From the NCBI GenBank assembly GCA_963978545.1, contig OZ021728.1:1054001-1118000 (forward strand): a stretch of DNA of 64,000 bases, read 5' to 3'. Shown piece after piece: positions 12,341 through 24,894 of the stretch (positions are counted from its first letter, which is position 1; each line of letters begins with the position of its first letter). This DNA is from Linyphia triangularis (lineage: Eukaryota > Arthropoda > Arachnida > Araneae > Linyphiidae). Made by a program: the position numbers and the translations under genes. The notes under the pieces are model-generated. The model was not told the DNA's origin, ran no database searches, and worked only from the letters and a program-made list of their open reading frames with translations.

Positions 12341-12659
12341 TTTTGTCTATTCTGGGCTGCCGGTGGGCCGCAGAAAAATTTGCTGTGGGCCCTATCCGGC
12401 CCTCGGGCAGCGTAGTAGTGGCTATCGCTGGTGTTGAGTGTCTGATGAGGTATATATATATATATAGCTATTTATTGTTATTATTGAAAGATAAGAATAA
12501 TTCTTTTGGTGTATGTCTTATGTCTAAGTCAGGAGCAGGCAGATTCCTGCCAAACATTCAATAATCAATCAAAATTTAAAAGGGCCGCAAAAAAAATGTA
12601 AGCAATAATATATGATTTTACTACAAATATTTTTATACCATTTTCACGATGTAAAAATT
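12341..12659. other. GC-richer patch with repeated 'gggcc' words
   Basis: The words 'gtgggccgcag', 'gtgggccctatccggccctcgggc' in parts and 'agggccgcaaa' suggest the remnant of a hAT-type non-autonomous element, but its ends are not defined. A short TA repeat follows at about 12450-12465. Confidence 0.3.
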
Positions 12660-13330
12660 AGTAAAAAAACTAGGTGTGTGGAACATCGCACACTTTCAAT
12701 ATTGCACTATAATATTGATCATTGCATTAAAATTTGATGCGAGGTGTTATTTACCGTTTTCATATGTTCACTTATTTAAATAGAAATGGACATTTTTGGC
12801 AAAACTTTTTTTACATGCGCCAAAAAAAAAAAAAAAAAAAATGGTGATGTTATTCGATAGACATTACATTGTCCTTTCTTGTGCGCAAAACAGATACAAG
12901 TCAATCGTTAATCTCAATGGCAGAGAACTCTGTGTTAAAAATACTCGTTTTTCAACTGTTTGCGCTTTTGTAGCATCTCTATGGGAGTTTCGGTGGGGAA
13001 GTTTAGAACACGTTAAAAGCCATTAACACACAGATTTTAATCATAATCGTTTGAGCCATTTTTTAGCAATTGCTGAAAAACATGATTTATTCGTGATTTT
13101 TCATGATTTCAACCTTATGCACGATTTTGACGATAACCTTGGCCACCACCAACCCTCACACCAAATTTCAACATCGTTATGATGACAGTCTCTAGACCAT
13201 TTTTGTAAAATCAGCATAATCCAAAACGTGGAGGACTGCAAAAAAATCGATTTTTTTTTTAACCGAATGCTGTACTTTTATTACCCTATCTAAACACATG
13301 TAGGTAATTGAAAGTAATTATATCAAATGA
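12660..13330 (+). repeat. Foldback-like family, diverged arm copy
   Basis: It starts 'ctaggtgtgtggaacatcgc' and follows the order of the copies at 173-660 and 1764-2380: 'ggcagagaactctgtgtt', then 'gcacgattttgacgataacc', then 'ccaaatttcaacatcg'. A poly-A run is present at about 12821-12841. The second arm is missing. Confidence 0.6.
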
Positions 13331-13569
13331 AACAAGTCGTTAGTCCATTTTTGTTTGGAATGGACGCTTACAATTCAGTTCACTCTTTTTTAAATTTACT
13401 ATTTCTCTCATCAACTTTTATCTTCCTTTTGGACGAAGTCGAAGCCGTGTTCTTCCAGTATAATATTTCAAAAACAAAATTCATTTTAACAGCTCACTCA
13501 ACCGCGTTAAGTTTACAGAGACCAGAAAACAACGGAAAACAACGAAAATCAACAAAAGTTCGATGTAAC
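13331..13569. other. Unassigned; 81-codon ORF without motifs
   Basis: The ORF at 13327-13572 is uninterrupted but has no recognised domain, and it lies between two repeats. I do not call it a gene. Confidence 0.3.
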
Positions 13570-14050
13570 TGAGGCTGTGACACTCTGCGCATTTTGATTG
13601 TTCAGTATTTCGACTGAGAAAATGCCAGTCTCTGATTTTATGTTGGATGAGCGACAAATTAACTTTAAATGAGTTGAACTGAATATGATTGTCAAATTAT
13701 GTCATAACTTGCCAAAAATTGAACCAAAATCTTTCATCTTTTAAAAATCAGCCAAGTTTGCAATAAATATTACGTCATCAGTGACGTAACATTATCGCCA
13801 AATTGGCTATGGAAGTATTTTTCTCAAGAGAAAAAAATATCGTCTGCACTTTTCCTAATTGAAAATGAAAGAGCAACGGGTTACCACCGAATGCTCATTA
13901 TTTGGCAAGTTATGACATATTTGGCAGAGTCGAATTATTCATTCAAAGCCGATTTTTGAACAATTTCGGTAACTTTTGCCCCGGTAGACCAGTTGATTCA
14001 TGATTTACTAGCATTTCTTTTCATTCTATAAAAAATTCAGAATGATCTTA
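13570..14050. mobile_element. Palindromic TA-target MITE, copy lacking the left end
   Basis: It is the same family as the complete copy at 52763-53438. The words 'aaattatgtcataacttgcc', 'cgtcatcagtgacgtaac' at the centre, 'ggcaagttatgacatatttg' and 'ttcagaatgat' at the right appear in family order. The far right terminus is missing. Confidence 0.7.
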
Positions 14051-14059
14051 GTTGAGGTA

Positions 14060-15821
14060 CAGTCAATCAGGGTAACTTTGATCCACATTTTCAGTATTTT
14101 CTTCTTCCCCACCTATGTTTTAATAGTATTTTCAGACCTAATGGCAAAAAATAGAAGAATGAACCTTAAGTTATAGCTTAATTAAATGCTGATGATGTAA
14201 ACGCCAAATAATAGAAAAATAACCCGGTGCAAAGTTACCCTGTCATTCAGGATAACTTTGTGAATCACTATCAGAAGTTTCACATAAAATACATTTTTTT
14301 ATTCAATCTAGCAACATCGAACTAGTAAAATTAAATTTCTTATTATTTGAAACATCAGCAGCAGTTATCAACACCATAAAGTTTGGATATTTTAAATAAC
14401 ACCACAAAGAATATATTAGGTAGGAACAGTGGATGATGAATAACATGAATATATTGTGAAAAAGCCTATGTATTATTCAGTTTAAACATACAAATATAGT
14501 GAGAAAAAAAAAACAATTTCTAGTTCATAACTCATTTTATCAATTAAATATGGAAAAGATAAATGGAAAATAATAAAACTGATAGGTCGCCTTTATGTTA
14601 TTAGTTGAGTACTATAGTGTTTGCAAGTCACAATATGGCACAAATATTCTACTCTTAATGCTAGAAATAGTGTGACAATATGAAAACAAAGCTCAAACCT
14701 CATAAAATTTCACTTTGGCATTCTTTAGATTAATAGTTTTACACCAAACAAAAAATCGTTGATCTGGAAAACTTCTCGTGTTCTAGCTGGAACAACAATT
14801 TTTGGAGATAATTTTTTAAACGAGTCTGATATTGGGTCATTTTCAATATGCACCAGATTTCTTCATGAACCACCAAATATCACGTTGTCTATTAAGTCAA
14901 TTTGGTCTTGGTACGTTTCTCCATCGTATTGAATAATTACGTGGTCGTAAACTTTGCATATGCCATAACACAAATCTAAAACACTTGCATGATGCTGTAT
15001 AAAATTCCTGCCTCATTGATGTGTTCAACAGCCACTACTTGAACAATATGATTTATCAGTAACTCCACAACAATTTCAACAGTATAAATCCCTATCATGT
15101 CCCTAATGTCCAACTTTCATCTCCTCCGAAAATTATATTGTTGTACATACACTGTCACCTGCTTCATTTAGTTTAGGTTGGTTGGTTTATACGCTCAACG
15201 ACCTACAGCTTAACGTGGATCCCGAATTAAAACGAACATCCATGCCTAACCCGGGATTCGAATCAGGTACCTTTGACATGCAGGGACAGAGCACACTACT
15301 CACATAGACATCAGGTGGGTCATCTAGACTTTTGCCCAAGAGTTCGTATGATGGAGAACTTTGGACGATGTGTCCTTGCTCTACATATTTATTTACCACT
15401 TTTTTGTACATAGAAATTTTTCACTTTACCAACTCAACCGCTTTTCCCATCTATTACAGGTTATTTTTGGTTCTGTGAACGACTGCAAGATCATTATTTA
15501 TAATATTTTTAGGTACTTTTTTAATTCACTCCCAATTGGATTTTGCATACAAAAGGAATATTCCCTAAATTAAATTGCACTTTTATGTGTATTAAAAAGA
15601 AACCAAAAATTAATTGCAATAAAATATGTATAATATGTGCAGTAGGGTATCTAGGAACGTTGCAGTGTTCCTCCGCCAAATTCAATGTCTAAGCGACAAA
15701 CATGCAAGTGTATATTATGTCGACATAGCTTAGGCCCGTTTTCGACTCATCACAGCTCAGCTTCTATTACCGCTAGAACCCTGATTTCCCCCCCCCCCCC
15801 CCTCATGTTGCCCCGACTGAG
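14060..15821 (-). mobile_element. Possible pogo/mariner-type element, heavily decayed
   Basis: The left end 'cagtcaatcagggtaacttt' follows a TA (14058-14059). The right end, near 'atgttgccccgactgag', is followed by TA (15822-15823). The two ends are only loosely inverted ('cagtc...ggg.aac'). Sub-terminal 'ggataactttg' and 'aagttaccctg' words repeat the terminus near 14230-14270. Minus-strand text at about 14880-15000 can be read as 'VIIQYDGETYQDQIDLID', which resembles the C-terminal part of some pogo-like transposases. This is tentative. Confidence 0.35.
15178..15326 (-). repeat. tRNA-derived SINE
   Basis: Read on the minus strand, the tRNA-like head includes a B-box-like 'gattcgaatcccgggttagg', followed by 'catggatgttcgtttt', then 'gatccacgttaagctg', and ends near 'gttgagcgtataaaccaacc'. 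The same body, in the same order, is at 32283-32460. Target duplications are not identified here. Confidence 0.75.
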
Positions 15822-15823
15822 TA

Positions 15824-17447
15824 AATGAAAAATAACGACATAATTGTTAACACTGAACAAGGAAACATGGTAAAAAATCATTTGAATACCGCTGAAGGCA
15901 CCGGAATTTTGTTCTTCTTCTTCTCTTTCCGATTCTTCTGCTTCTGGTTGAGACCAAAACTTTAGTCAGGGCTACAGCCAAATCTATTTGATGACTTTAC
16001 ACCATTCATTTTTATTCTTCTCAGCTTGATTAGAGGAAGAGCCTTTTGTATGATTTGTGACGACATCAACTCTGAACTATATTTGATAAATATCTTGTAT
16101 TTTAAATTATACATGTTTTGCTTGCCGCGTGTGGCATCACTTGGAATTTTGTCGAGTTCTTTTCTGTCAGTCATGATGAAAGGTTGATAAAAAAAAGTTT
16201 TAAGTTATTTAGTATTATATTATTATTAGGAACTGGTTAAGTTCTTGCAAATCTCATAACATGATTTGATGGGGAGGAGAGTCAAATGATCCCGCTAGAA
16301 ATGATCACGATATTTAGGAATTTTAGCCAGGCTTAAAATATTTAATATATTCATACCATTCTTTTTTTACTCCTCTCAGCTTGATTAAACTAATGAGTGT
16401 GCCTTTTGTATAAACTAATGAGTAGGAGGGTCTATACCCCACCAGAAATGATCCCGGAAGTTGGGAAATTTAGCCCGGGTAATTACTGATTAAAACAAGT
16501 CAATGGATTTCGGATATTCACCTTTCGCTCACTTTCAAGAACTAGATCAATAAATATACTAGAAAAAATTTATTTATTCCAATACATCAGCGAAAAGGAC
16601 CATCACTACAACGTAAAACTCAGCAATATCAGTTATTATATCAGTGTAAATCTCAGAAACAGAGGGGGGGGGGGGGAAGATAATTTTTCTTCTCTAAAAG
16701 AATAACGCGGTTTTGGAAAATAGTGAAGACATTTTCAAGATTTTTTTTCTTTTTCTTTTTTTTTAGATATTTATCGAAAAATTTTAGTACAATTTTTGGG
16801 AGAAACAAAAATCTAAGGAATATTTGGAATTTTAGGTCAAATGCGATCACAGTAACCACTTACGCACAATATATAAATCCCCTCAGCACTTTTTATGTTC
16901 ACACAATTTACCTAAACAAAGAAGGATAAAACGTCTCTTTTACCACTTATTTCGATCCAGAACTGAGCATTAATGAAATATACTAAGAGCGGAATTTCCG
17001 TTCCCGAAAATGTAAGAATAACACGCAAAAAACACGCCTGTGTCCTTATTGAATCAAGTTCTCGAGGCGAACGGGCAAATAACTCCAGGATAAGGTTACA
17101 GTTATTGCAAGACTAAGTGTCCATCAAGAGAAGAATGGCGATATTGCCAGATGCTTTAATGTTGCCCGAGATATATTCTTTTTTTGTTTACGGGTGTTAT
17201 TCGAAGACACAATATTATGTTTCCCGGTTGATGATGGAATAGATTGGCTTTTGGGCTGTGTTCTTATTCTTCAGTGTTTTGTATGTGAGAGGATATTTTC
17301 TGTTGATTTGTTGTAACGTAGGGTAATGAAAGTATTTGATTCCGTTAAAACAGCAGTTTTGATTCTTTTTTTTTTTTCTTTTTTTCTTCTTTTTTCCTTT
17401 TTTACCCTTCTTAAAACGTCATGAGTTTAAAAAAGTTGTATCGAAAA
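15824..17447. other. No gene seen; small internal duplication
   Basis: 'ctcagcttgattaga/aac' and 'gccttttgtat' recur at about 16020-16060 and 16376-16412, with matching 'gatcccgc/gg' blocks downstream, so a segment of about 360 bp is duplicated. The minus-strand ORF at 15962-16174 falls in this duplication and has no motif. G-runs and T-runs lie at 16664-16676 and near 16741-16764. About 16765-16855 is a reversed fragment of the 'cctaaaattcctaatattcc' repeat seen in the introns. Confidence 0.45.
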
Positions 17448-17645
17448 AATTAGTCCGAGAGACGACTGCAAGTTTAGGTACACCATCGAATATCGTTCTG
17501 AATTTTTTACAGAATGTAGAGGAAAGTGAGTAGATTATACGAATCCACTGGTCTGCCGTGGCAAATATGGCCGAAACTGGTCAAAAATCGACTTTGAATA
17601 AGTTAAACTAAATCCGACAGTCTTTCCTTCCTTTAAAAAATTCTA
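17448..17645 (+). mobile_element. Left arm of the palindromic TA-target MITE
   Basis: It starts 'tagtccgagagacgactgc' and carries 'gaatccactggtctgccgtg' and 'tggccgaaactggtcaaaaa', as at 52243 and 52763. The right arm is absent. Confidence 0.75.
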
Positions 17646-17949
17646 TTTTCTTACATGTTGGCAAGGCTTAAAGAAGATGGCAACACGTGCCATTATAGTT
17701 TCAAAGGGAAGCTGCTCCGCAATTTGTGTCCTGAACTGAGGAAAAACTCTCACCAGGAAACCCAATAATTGGCAGAGATTATCTGACGAAACACTTTCCT
17801 TTTTGTAAACGAAAAACCGTTACTGTGGTGATTCGTTCCCTACCTTCCGTGGAAAAAATATACTTAGAAAATCTTTCGATCCCTTAAAATATTTTAATTA
17901 CTATTAATTTTTAAACTACTAAATTGGTTGTAATCTAAAATACATAATC

Positions 17950-18600
17950 AACTGTAGCGAGAAAAGAAAATGGACAACTTTTGAACATTGCGATGAAAAT
18001 CGGCGTTTATTAATAATAAAATAGAAAATAAATTGAGCATAATTTTCATCCATGTCAGTATAAATAAAATTAAAGTATAAAATATAAATCTATTCCATTT
18101 GTAATCATAATGGTGGACATTTTTTACAAAAAGGTTTAATTCACTCTGGTTAAAAATCAATATTTGTTTAAATATTACGATAATTAAATAGTAAGGAATC
18201 GTAACATTTCAAATTTTAACACAGCATATCCTTAAGGAACATTAAACAGTAATTTAATACATATCCGTAATTTTCTACAATTTCTTTAGGAAACGGAAGT
18301 TAATAATAATCAAATACATTCTTAATAAAAAAGGTACACAATTTTTCATTAAGATGACATTCACTTTAGTTAAATTTTTAAAATTTTAAGATTATTAAAT
18401 AGTAAGGACTAATTTTGGCACAATTTAAAAATGTAAACACAATTATGTCTATTTAGCATGACACAATAAGATGTACACATAACCTTAAATTTCTATAGTT
18501 TCTGTAGGAAAAGGCAAATGATATCAATCTAATACATTGACAATCAAAAAGTAAATTTTTCTTACAGGAAGGTGAAATTCGCATTAGTTACAAATAAGTA
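17950..18600. repeat. Diverged tandem repeat, unit about 210 bp
   Basis: The block 'attaaatagtaagga' begins at 18183 and again at 18394, a spacing of 211. Around it 'tttctacaatttctttagga' and 'tttctatagtttctgtagga' correspond, as do 'aaggtacacaatttttc' and 'aagtaaatttttctt'. A third, more worn unit precedes them from about 17975. It is AT-rich and non-coding. Confidence 0.65.
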
Positions 18601-19443
18601 TCTTTGCTAAAATTATAGATGAATGAGCTGAATGAGGTTAAATATTTGGGAGTTATTCTGGAAACTAAATTAACCTGGAATCAGCATTTGAAAAGCAAAA
18701 TAAACCAAGCAAAAGTTGGACTTCTACGATGTAGAAGAATTTTTGGTAAATCATGGGGTCTAAAGCCAAGGATGACCTATTGACTTTATACTATGGCTAT
18801 TAGACCTATTGTGACTCATGCTGCAGTGGTCTGGTGGAAAAAGACGGAACAATTGACTGTTTGGACCAAGCTAGACAGCCTTCAAAGAGCTGCCTGTTTG
18901 AGTATAACAGGTGCTATGTCCTCTACTCTCACCAGAGCCATGGAAATTATTCTTTCTGTTGTCCCACTTGATATCTTCATCAGTGGTGTTGCCAGAAGAA
19001 GCTCTTACAGACTGGAAAATGCTGGATTGTGGATGAATTTTGCCAGCCAAGTGTCCCACGCTAGCATTAACCAAAAATTCTTTGACCCTATACTTTTGAT
19101 GCCCTCTGACATCATGGAGACAAGATTCCTCTTTCATAGACCCTTCGAGGTACTTATTGACCTAAGAGAGAAATGGAAAGAGGAATACAACAAGCTTACA
19201 AATGGAAACATTGTGTTTTACACAGATGGCTTCAAACAGAACGAAAAGGCAGGTGCTGGAATCTGTGGGGGTTAGACCTAAAGTAAGGATTGCCCGCAGA
19301 CCAGAAAAACATGCCCCAGTATTTCAAGCGGAACTGCTTGCCATCATTTACTGTCTGCATGATCCACTCAACTCAACTCAATTAGGAAGGATTCTACTCA
19401 AATAGGAAGATCTACATATTTAGCGACAGTCAAGCAGCTTTAA

Positions 19444-20164
19444 GCGGGTGCGGTACCGAAAATATTTTTTTTTTTATTTATGTACATTTTTACGTCAAAA
19501 ATTTATTTTATGTATGAGATACTATTTATATATCTTTGAGAAAATGTTTTTTTAAATATTGTGTTTTGTTATTTAAAAAAAATTTAAAAACCAAGAAAAA
19601 TCCATAATAATTGATGTTTGCGTATTTTGATATAAGTCAAGAAAAAATAAAAAAAATTTCAAAGTGAAAGCTTTCTGCAATACATAATTATATAAAGAAA
19701 ATTTTGTCTTCACGGAATTTTGATAGGTGAACTAAAAAAAATTTAAAAAATTCTCAAAGTTAAAATATTGAAATTTTTGCTTTTTTTTATGTTATCTTTT
19801 ACGCTAAAAATTATATTTTAAAACAGAATTAAAAAAATAAAATTCTGCGAAGACAAAATATTTAAAACTATATAAATTAAATGCTCCAAAAATTTGAATA
19901 GCCAATTGTTAATGGTTCTGGAGATATATCGATTTGAATATGCAACATCTGTGAAAAACACTAGTGCTCGAAAAAAGCACTTTAAGCAGACGCTTCAAGG
20001 TGTTAAGCCCATTAGTGATGTTTAAATCACAGGTAATTTTGTGGCGTTCAAATCACCGGAGGAATAAGATAAAAACATCATTCTCTTCAGGAATGTATGA
20101 ACTATTTTTTAAAATCAGAAAAAAAAAATTGGGATTTTTGAAGAAATTTCGGTACCATACCCCC
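19444..20164. mobile_element. TTAA-flanked non-autonomous element inside the LINE
   Basis: TTAA at 19440-19443 and again at 20165-20168 flank a 721-bp insert. Its ends, 'gcgggtgcggtaccgaaa' and 'tttcggtaccatacccc', are inverted. The insert splits the RNase H reading after 'SDSQAAL'; removing it together with one TTAA restores frame into 'KAINS'. TTAA targets are typical of piggyBac-type elements. The interior is AT-rich with no transposase. Confidence 0.88.
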
Positions 20165-20590
20165 TTAAAGGCAATAAACTCATTTCAAATAAGCTCCAAA
20201 CTTGTTTGAGAATGCAGAAACCTTCTACAAGACTTGAGGACCCATAATAGAATCCTTCTTACATGGGTGCCAGGACATATTGGTGTAGAAGGAAACGAAA
20301 CTGCAGATAAGCTTGCTAAACTGGGAACTGCAGACCTACCTCCTGAACCTTTTTGTGGGATCTCTAAGACTACTGCAAAAAGTGATAGGAGAAAAAATGC
20401 TTAAAGAAACCACAAAAAGGTGGAAACAAACCACCGATCAAAAACATGCGAGGCTTATAATCCAAGAACCTTCCATGGAACTATCATCTCTTATCCTGCA
20501 TATTAGCAGGGATAAGATGAGGGTGATAGTTGGATTTCTTACAGGCCACTATCACCTAAGAAAACACCTTCATAGAATGGGAATCTTTAA

Positions 20591-21104
20591 CTCTTTAATA
20601 CCCGTAACGGCCCAAACGGCCCAGCCGGCTGAGTTCCATTCCGGCCGTGTCTTTTCACTTACAATTCCTACCCCCCTTCTTGGGTGGACCTTGGAGGTCC
20701 GATACCATTAACGGCTCACTACAATGGGTCAGAGATTTCTCTTCACAGCGGGAGGGAGATGAGGGGCCAAGGTATTCTTGCGACTGTCGTCACACTAGGG
20801 TGGGTATAGCAGGTGGTTTTCATTCTTATCTTTGGAAGCCTTTCTTTTCACAGCTTCATGTCCAAAACACAAATACTTTGTACTACTAAAGAAAACAAAC
20901 AAAACGCCTTGAGGATTTACTAGTTGTCAATCTCTATCTGGAAACCAGATAGCGAAGAGAGATAAATTACCCTTAGCTTAGCAGGGTGTCTAATTGCCCT
21001 TCTCTCTAAATGCTGCACTTGGAGGGGTGAAAATGGTTTTTCTTTTCGGGTGGGAACCTGGTCCCTAAAGGATATTCCAGAAAACTGCATTGGGAACTAA
21101 AGAG
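20591..21104. mobile_element. Second TTAA-flanked element inside the LINE
   Basis: TTAA at 20587-20590 and 21105-21108 flank 514 bp with ends 'ctctttaataccc' and 'gggaactaaagag'. Removing the insert joins 'MGIF' directly to 'KEEPLCRKC' in one frame. The interior is GC-richer than its surroundings. The ORF at 20647-20889 lies wholly inside it and has no known motif. Confidence 0.88.
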
Positions 21105-21334
21105 TTAAAGAAGAACCTTTATGTAGGAAGTGCAATATGGTGGAGGAAACCGACCACCATATGCTTTTTGAATGAGAAGCTCTTCTTCACATTAGGCACT
21201 CAATCTTAGGTCTTGGAACAGAACTTGATACAATCCACGAGGAACCTGTCAAAAGCCTTTTGACCTTTGTTAGGGGGTCGTAAAATAAATTTGTTGGTGC
21301 AATATTCCCCAGTAGAATCAACACCTAGGCTCAG

Positions 21335-22830
21335 TTGACCTCCCCCATTTACTATGACTATGACTATATGGCGATGAGGTTAGTCAGAACCAGCAGATTT
21401 CAAGGTAAACTCCCACCGTTATGGAAGAGTAAAATTAAAATATGGTTCATTCAAGTAGAAAGCAATTTTCAGCTGGCGGGAATCGTGTGTGATTTAACAA
21501 AATACAATCATGTAGTCGCTGCAATAGATCCGGATACGTTATACACAGTCAGTGACCCATCATTTCCTAATGAAAAAAAAAAATATGAAACTTTGAAACA
21601 ATGCTTAATACAGGAATTTTCGCAATCGGAAACGCAAAAAATCTGGCAGTTAGTATCGGAATTGCAATTGGGTGACGAAAAACCGTCACATCTGTTACAA
21701 AAAATGCGGGAGTTAGCAGGAACTGCTTTTTCTGATGATTTTCTAAACACTCTTTTTCTACAGAGACTTCCATCAGAAATGCAGACTATTTTGCATATCA
21801 GCACTGAAAGTGTAGATAACTTGGCCAAAATTGCTGAGGTGCGGAATGATAACCCAGGCAATGCTGTTATGGCTATGAACCAAAACACAAATAGAAACCC
21901 CCTCGGTGAAAAAATTAGTGCCCTCCGACTAGAAATCGCGGAATTGGACAAACAAGTCGAACGTCTCTCTCGTTCAAGAGATCAGAATTATCGAGGACGA
22001 TATTATAATAGATCCCAAAGTCAAAATAGCAGACAAAACTTGCAATCGAGGGAGAGCCAAAATTTCGAAGGTAAATGCTACTATCATTTTAAATTTGGTG
22101 ACAGGACCTTTAAATGCAAACCGCCATGCAACTTCGATAGCTCTGAGCAGAAAAATTCTGTGGTACAGGGGAATTAAATTCAGCTGCCGCTACACAAAGA
22201 ATTCAAGCGACGGGATCGGTAGCCACAGCATCTTGTCGCTTACACATTTTCGACAAAAGCACGCATTTGAAATTTTTAATAGATTCAGGTTCAAACATTT
22301 CATGTATACCGGCACCAAACAACGCAAGTAAACTAAAGCCAGAGCCGTTACAACTATTTGCTGCTAATGACACCAAAATATTTACTTATGGTTCAAAATG
22401 ACTTAAAATAGACTTAGGGCTAAGACGTTGTTTTGAATGGACATTTTTAATTGCATCGGTTCCCACACCAATCCTCGGGGCTGGTTTTTGAAAAATTTTA
22501 GGCATCTGGTAGATTTAAAAAACAAAAAACTGGTAGACACGACAGCAAAGTTAACTCAATCTGGTATAAAAACAGAAAACAACAACGTGTCTTCTGTAAA
22601 GTTAGTATCAGGAATGTCAGATTATCACGGCATTTTGTCCGAGTCTCCTGGTATTCTTTAGTTTTCACCAAAACTAAAACAAGTTAAGCATACTACAGTT
22701 CACTACATTGTGACCAAAGGTCCATCAATTCACGGTAGTCCGCGCAGACTAAATCCAAAGATGTACGAGGCGGTAAAGCAAGAATTTCAATACATGGTCA
22801 ATCAGGGCATTTGCCGACCGTGGAAATAAA
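21335..22830 (+). pseudogene. Ty3/gypsy LTR retrotransposon remnant: gag, protease, start of RT
   Basis: The ORF at 21335-22177 (280 codons) is a gag: the capsid-like part includes 'PPLWKSKIKIWF' and 'QRLPSEMQTIL', and the end has a cysteine-rich 'CYYHFKFG...CKPPC' block like those of arthropod gypsy elements. A -1 relative frame starting at about 22177 continues with an aspartic protease site 'FLIDSGSN', then an in-frame stop near 22399. The lead-in to reverse transcriptase ends 'YEAVKQEFQYMVNQGICRP' at about 22826, where it is cut off. No LTRs, RT core or integrase are present. The gag may be kept open by chance or recent insertion. It is no longer able to move. Confidence 0.85.
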
Positions 22831-23083
22831 CAAAATATTCTTTATTAAAATTCTTTAATAAAAAACAATGGCAACAAAACATAAAATATTATCTCAATCT
22901 GTCTTCATGATGCAAACAAACGCATCATATTTTTATTTCCTTTTTTAGATATTTTAAAAGGTATTTAGTTTAGTTATGAAAGGACAAATAACCCATTAGC
23001 ATGAATGTACACTGTTTATTAAAAAGAACTTTAACATCTTTAAAATGTTATTTTACAGGCGAACATATTCTTACTAAGTTAAC
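22831..23083. other. No feature seen
   Basis: AT-rich stretch between the gypsy fragment and the next hAT element. Confidence 0.5.
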
Positions 23084-23930
23084 CTATCAATTAGGGATGG
23101 AACGGATATCCGGCAAATATCCGATATCCGGCATATCCGGCTGATTTTTCAATATCCGAAACCCCGTCGGATATCCGATTTGAAATACCGGACATCCGAT
23201 AATTTCATTCGGATATCCGGCTGTATATCCGACCACCAGGTATCCACAAGAAATATTTTTTTGAAAAAAATAATGATCTTTTTCGGACAAAGGGAACACC
23301 GCATCCTACACTTTTTTTTGTAATTTTTTTTTCTTGGACATAAATTGCAGTCAAATTAGAAAACGAAAACAGAAAGAGACGCCGTATTATTGACGCCGAG
23401 TTGATAAGCATAAATCATTCCTCCAATCTTTTTCCATACACATCCTTCATACGTATTTTGCAATATGTTCATTTCATTCCAAGTTTATGATCTGGTTAAT
23501 TCCAGATGTTATATTTGAATGCTTCTCTGTAAAACTCGAACCGAAATACTAATAAATAGTACTTTTTTTCCATAACATAAGTGACTTAAGAGTTTTAGTT
23601 ATTCTCACTTCCTCCTTTTTTTCTGACATTTGCTAGCGAGTAAAAAGCAATAAATAGCCAATGCGCAATCCTCATTGCTTTTTTTTTTTTTTTTTTTTTT
23701 TGTTCTATCGACGATATTACCCTAGCCCTTTATGCTGTGAATGGTATGGTCTAATTTCTGATTTTTCATTGGCAGAAGTTGAAAGCTGGTATATTTTTTC
23801 TGACGTAAAATGAAGTATTGTAATTTTTAAGTCTTTAAAGCAGCGCCACAATGTGGAATTATATTTAGCTCTCTAGAATGCCTTGAATTTTAGTTTTCTC
23901 CCAATTACAATCCAAATTATAATTTTTAAT

Positions 23931-24455
23931 AATGGCTCATTTAAAATCACCCATTTGGAAGTATTTTAAAATTAATGGGAAATGACGAAAGCAAAGCCCT
24001 ATGTGTTACTTGCTCCACAGAATCGTTTAAAAAATGTGCGTGGCAAAAGCCCAAAATCCTTTTCCACAAAACCCTTATGGAACCATTTAATGAGTGTGCA
24101 TAAGGAAATTCACCGAAGCTTTAAAGACTCACTAAATGCATCAAATATTGATGAACAAGAAAAAACAGTTCATCAAAACAAGAAATGCCCCCAGACAACA
24201 TTGGAATCGACATTATTTGTACCAAAATTGTGGAGTTTAGATGATCCTAAAGCAAAAGCCTTAACCACAAAAATATGTAAGTACTAATTTTGTTTGTTTA
24301 TATTAAATATATATTTTAAATATGGTATAACATAATGTTGATGAATTTTGGGTTCGAAATTTTTAAAGTTTATATTTAAAGACGGAATATTCCGATAGAT
24401 CCAATTTAAGTTTTCTACGAGATTTCTTTAAATCCGTAATGTTTTAGGTGCATTA

Positions 24456-24499
<44 letters not shown>

Positions 24500-24883
24500 C
24501 TCCAATTTCATTAAATATTTAAAATAAATCTTTTGTTATTAACAAATGCCTCCGGTATAATTTTGTAATCATTTATCAAATATAAACAATGCATGAAGTA
24601 AATTGAAAGTAGCTATATTTTGCACTTCAACATTGTAAAAAAGATTTTTAATATAATTTTAGGTGAGTTAATGGCTCTTGATGCTGAACCATTATCCATT
24701 GTGAATAGAGAAGGCTTTGGTCAGTTAATAAAATACCTAGCTCCTCGTTATCCGCTTCCAAGTAGAAATTATTTTCGTGATAAAGCCTTGTCAGAACTAT
24801 ATGAAAAACTAAAAGTATCAATATTACAAGATATAAAATCAGCAACAAAGATCTCTTTCACTCATCAACTAAAGTTTAAATAA
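23931..24883 (+). pseudogene. hAT transposase remnant, BED finger plus next segment
   Basis: From the ATG at 23931 the reading 'MAHLKSPIWKYFKINGK' is a BED-finger start, then a stop and frameshift. The cysteine pair 'CVTC' is in another frame. The ORF to about 24287 ends 'KALTTKICKY', followed by 'gtaagtac'. After 'aattttag' the reading 'GELMALDAEPLSIVNREGF' and 'YLAPRYPLPSRNYF' at 24662-24883 is the conserved region that follows the BED finger in ZBED1-type hAT transposases. An intron at about 24284-24661 is plausible. The catalytic region and dimerisation domain are missing. Confidence 0.8.
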
Positions 24884-24894
24884 AAAAAATAAAC

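Larger units (their letters stand above)
18610..21290 (+). pseudogene. 5'-truncated LINE remnant: end of RT, RNase H and terminal zinc knuckle
   Basis: From 18619 the reading starts 'MNELNEVKYLGVILETKLTW', typical of the end of a non-LTR reverse transcriptase. A stop at about 18781 is followed by an ORF to 19275. The RNase H domain follows: 'FYTDGF', then (frame-shifted) 'ELLAI', 'SDSQAAL', and after an insertion 'LTWVPGHIGVEGNETADKLA'. Next come 'FLTGHYHLRKHLHRMGIF' and, after a second insertion, 'EEPLCRKC', the usual C-terminal cysteine cluster. Presence of RNase H suggests an I/LOA/R1-type or related clade; I cannot place it more exactly. Stops and frameshifts make it dead. The endonuclease and most of RT are missing, as expected for 5' truncation. 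Confidence 0.85.

Noticed and set aside
21508..21951. 147-codon minus-strand ORF
   Set aside because: Antisense shadow of the gypsy gag ORF.
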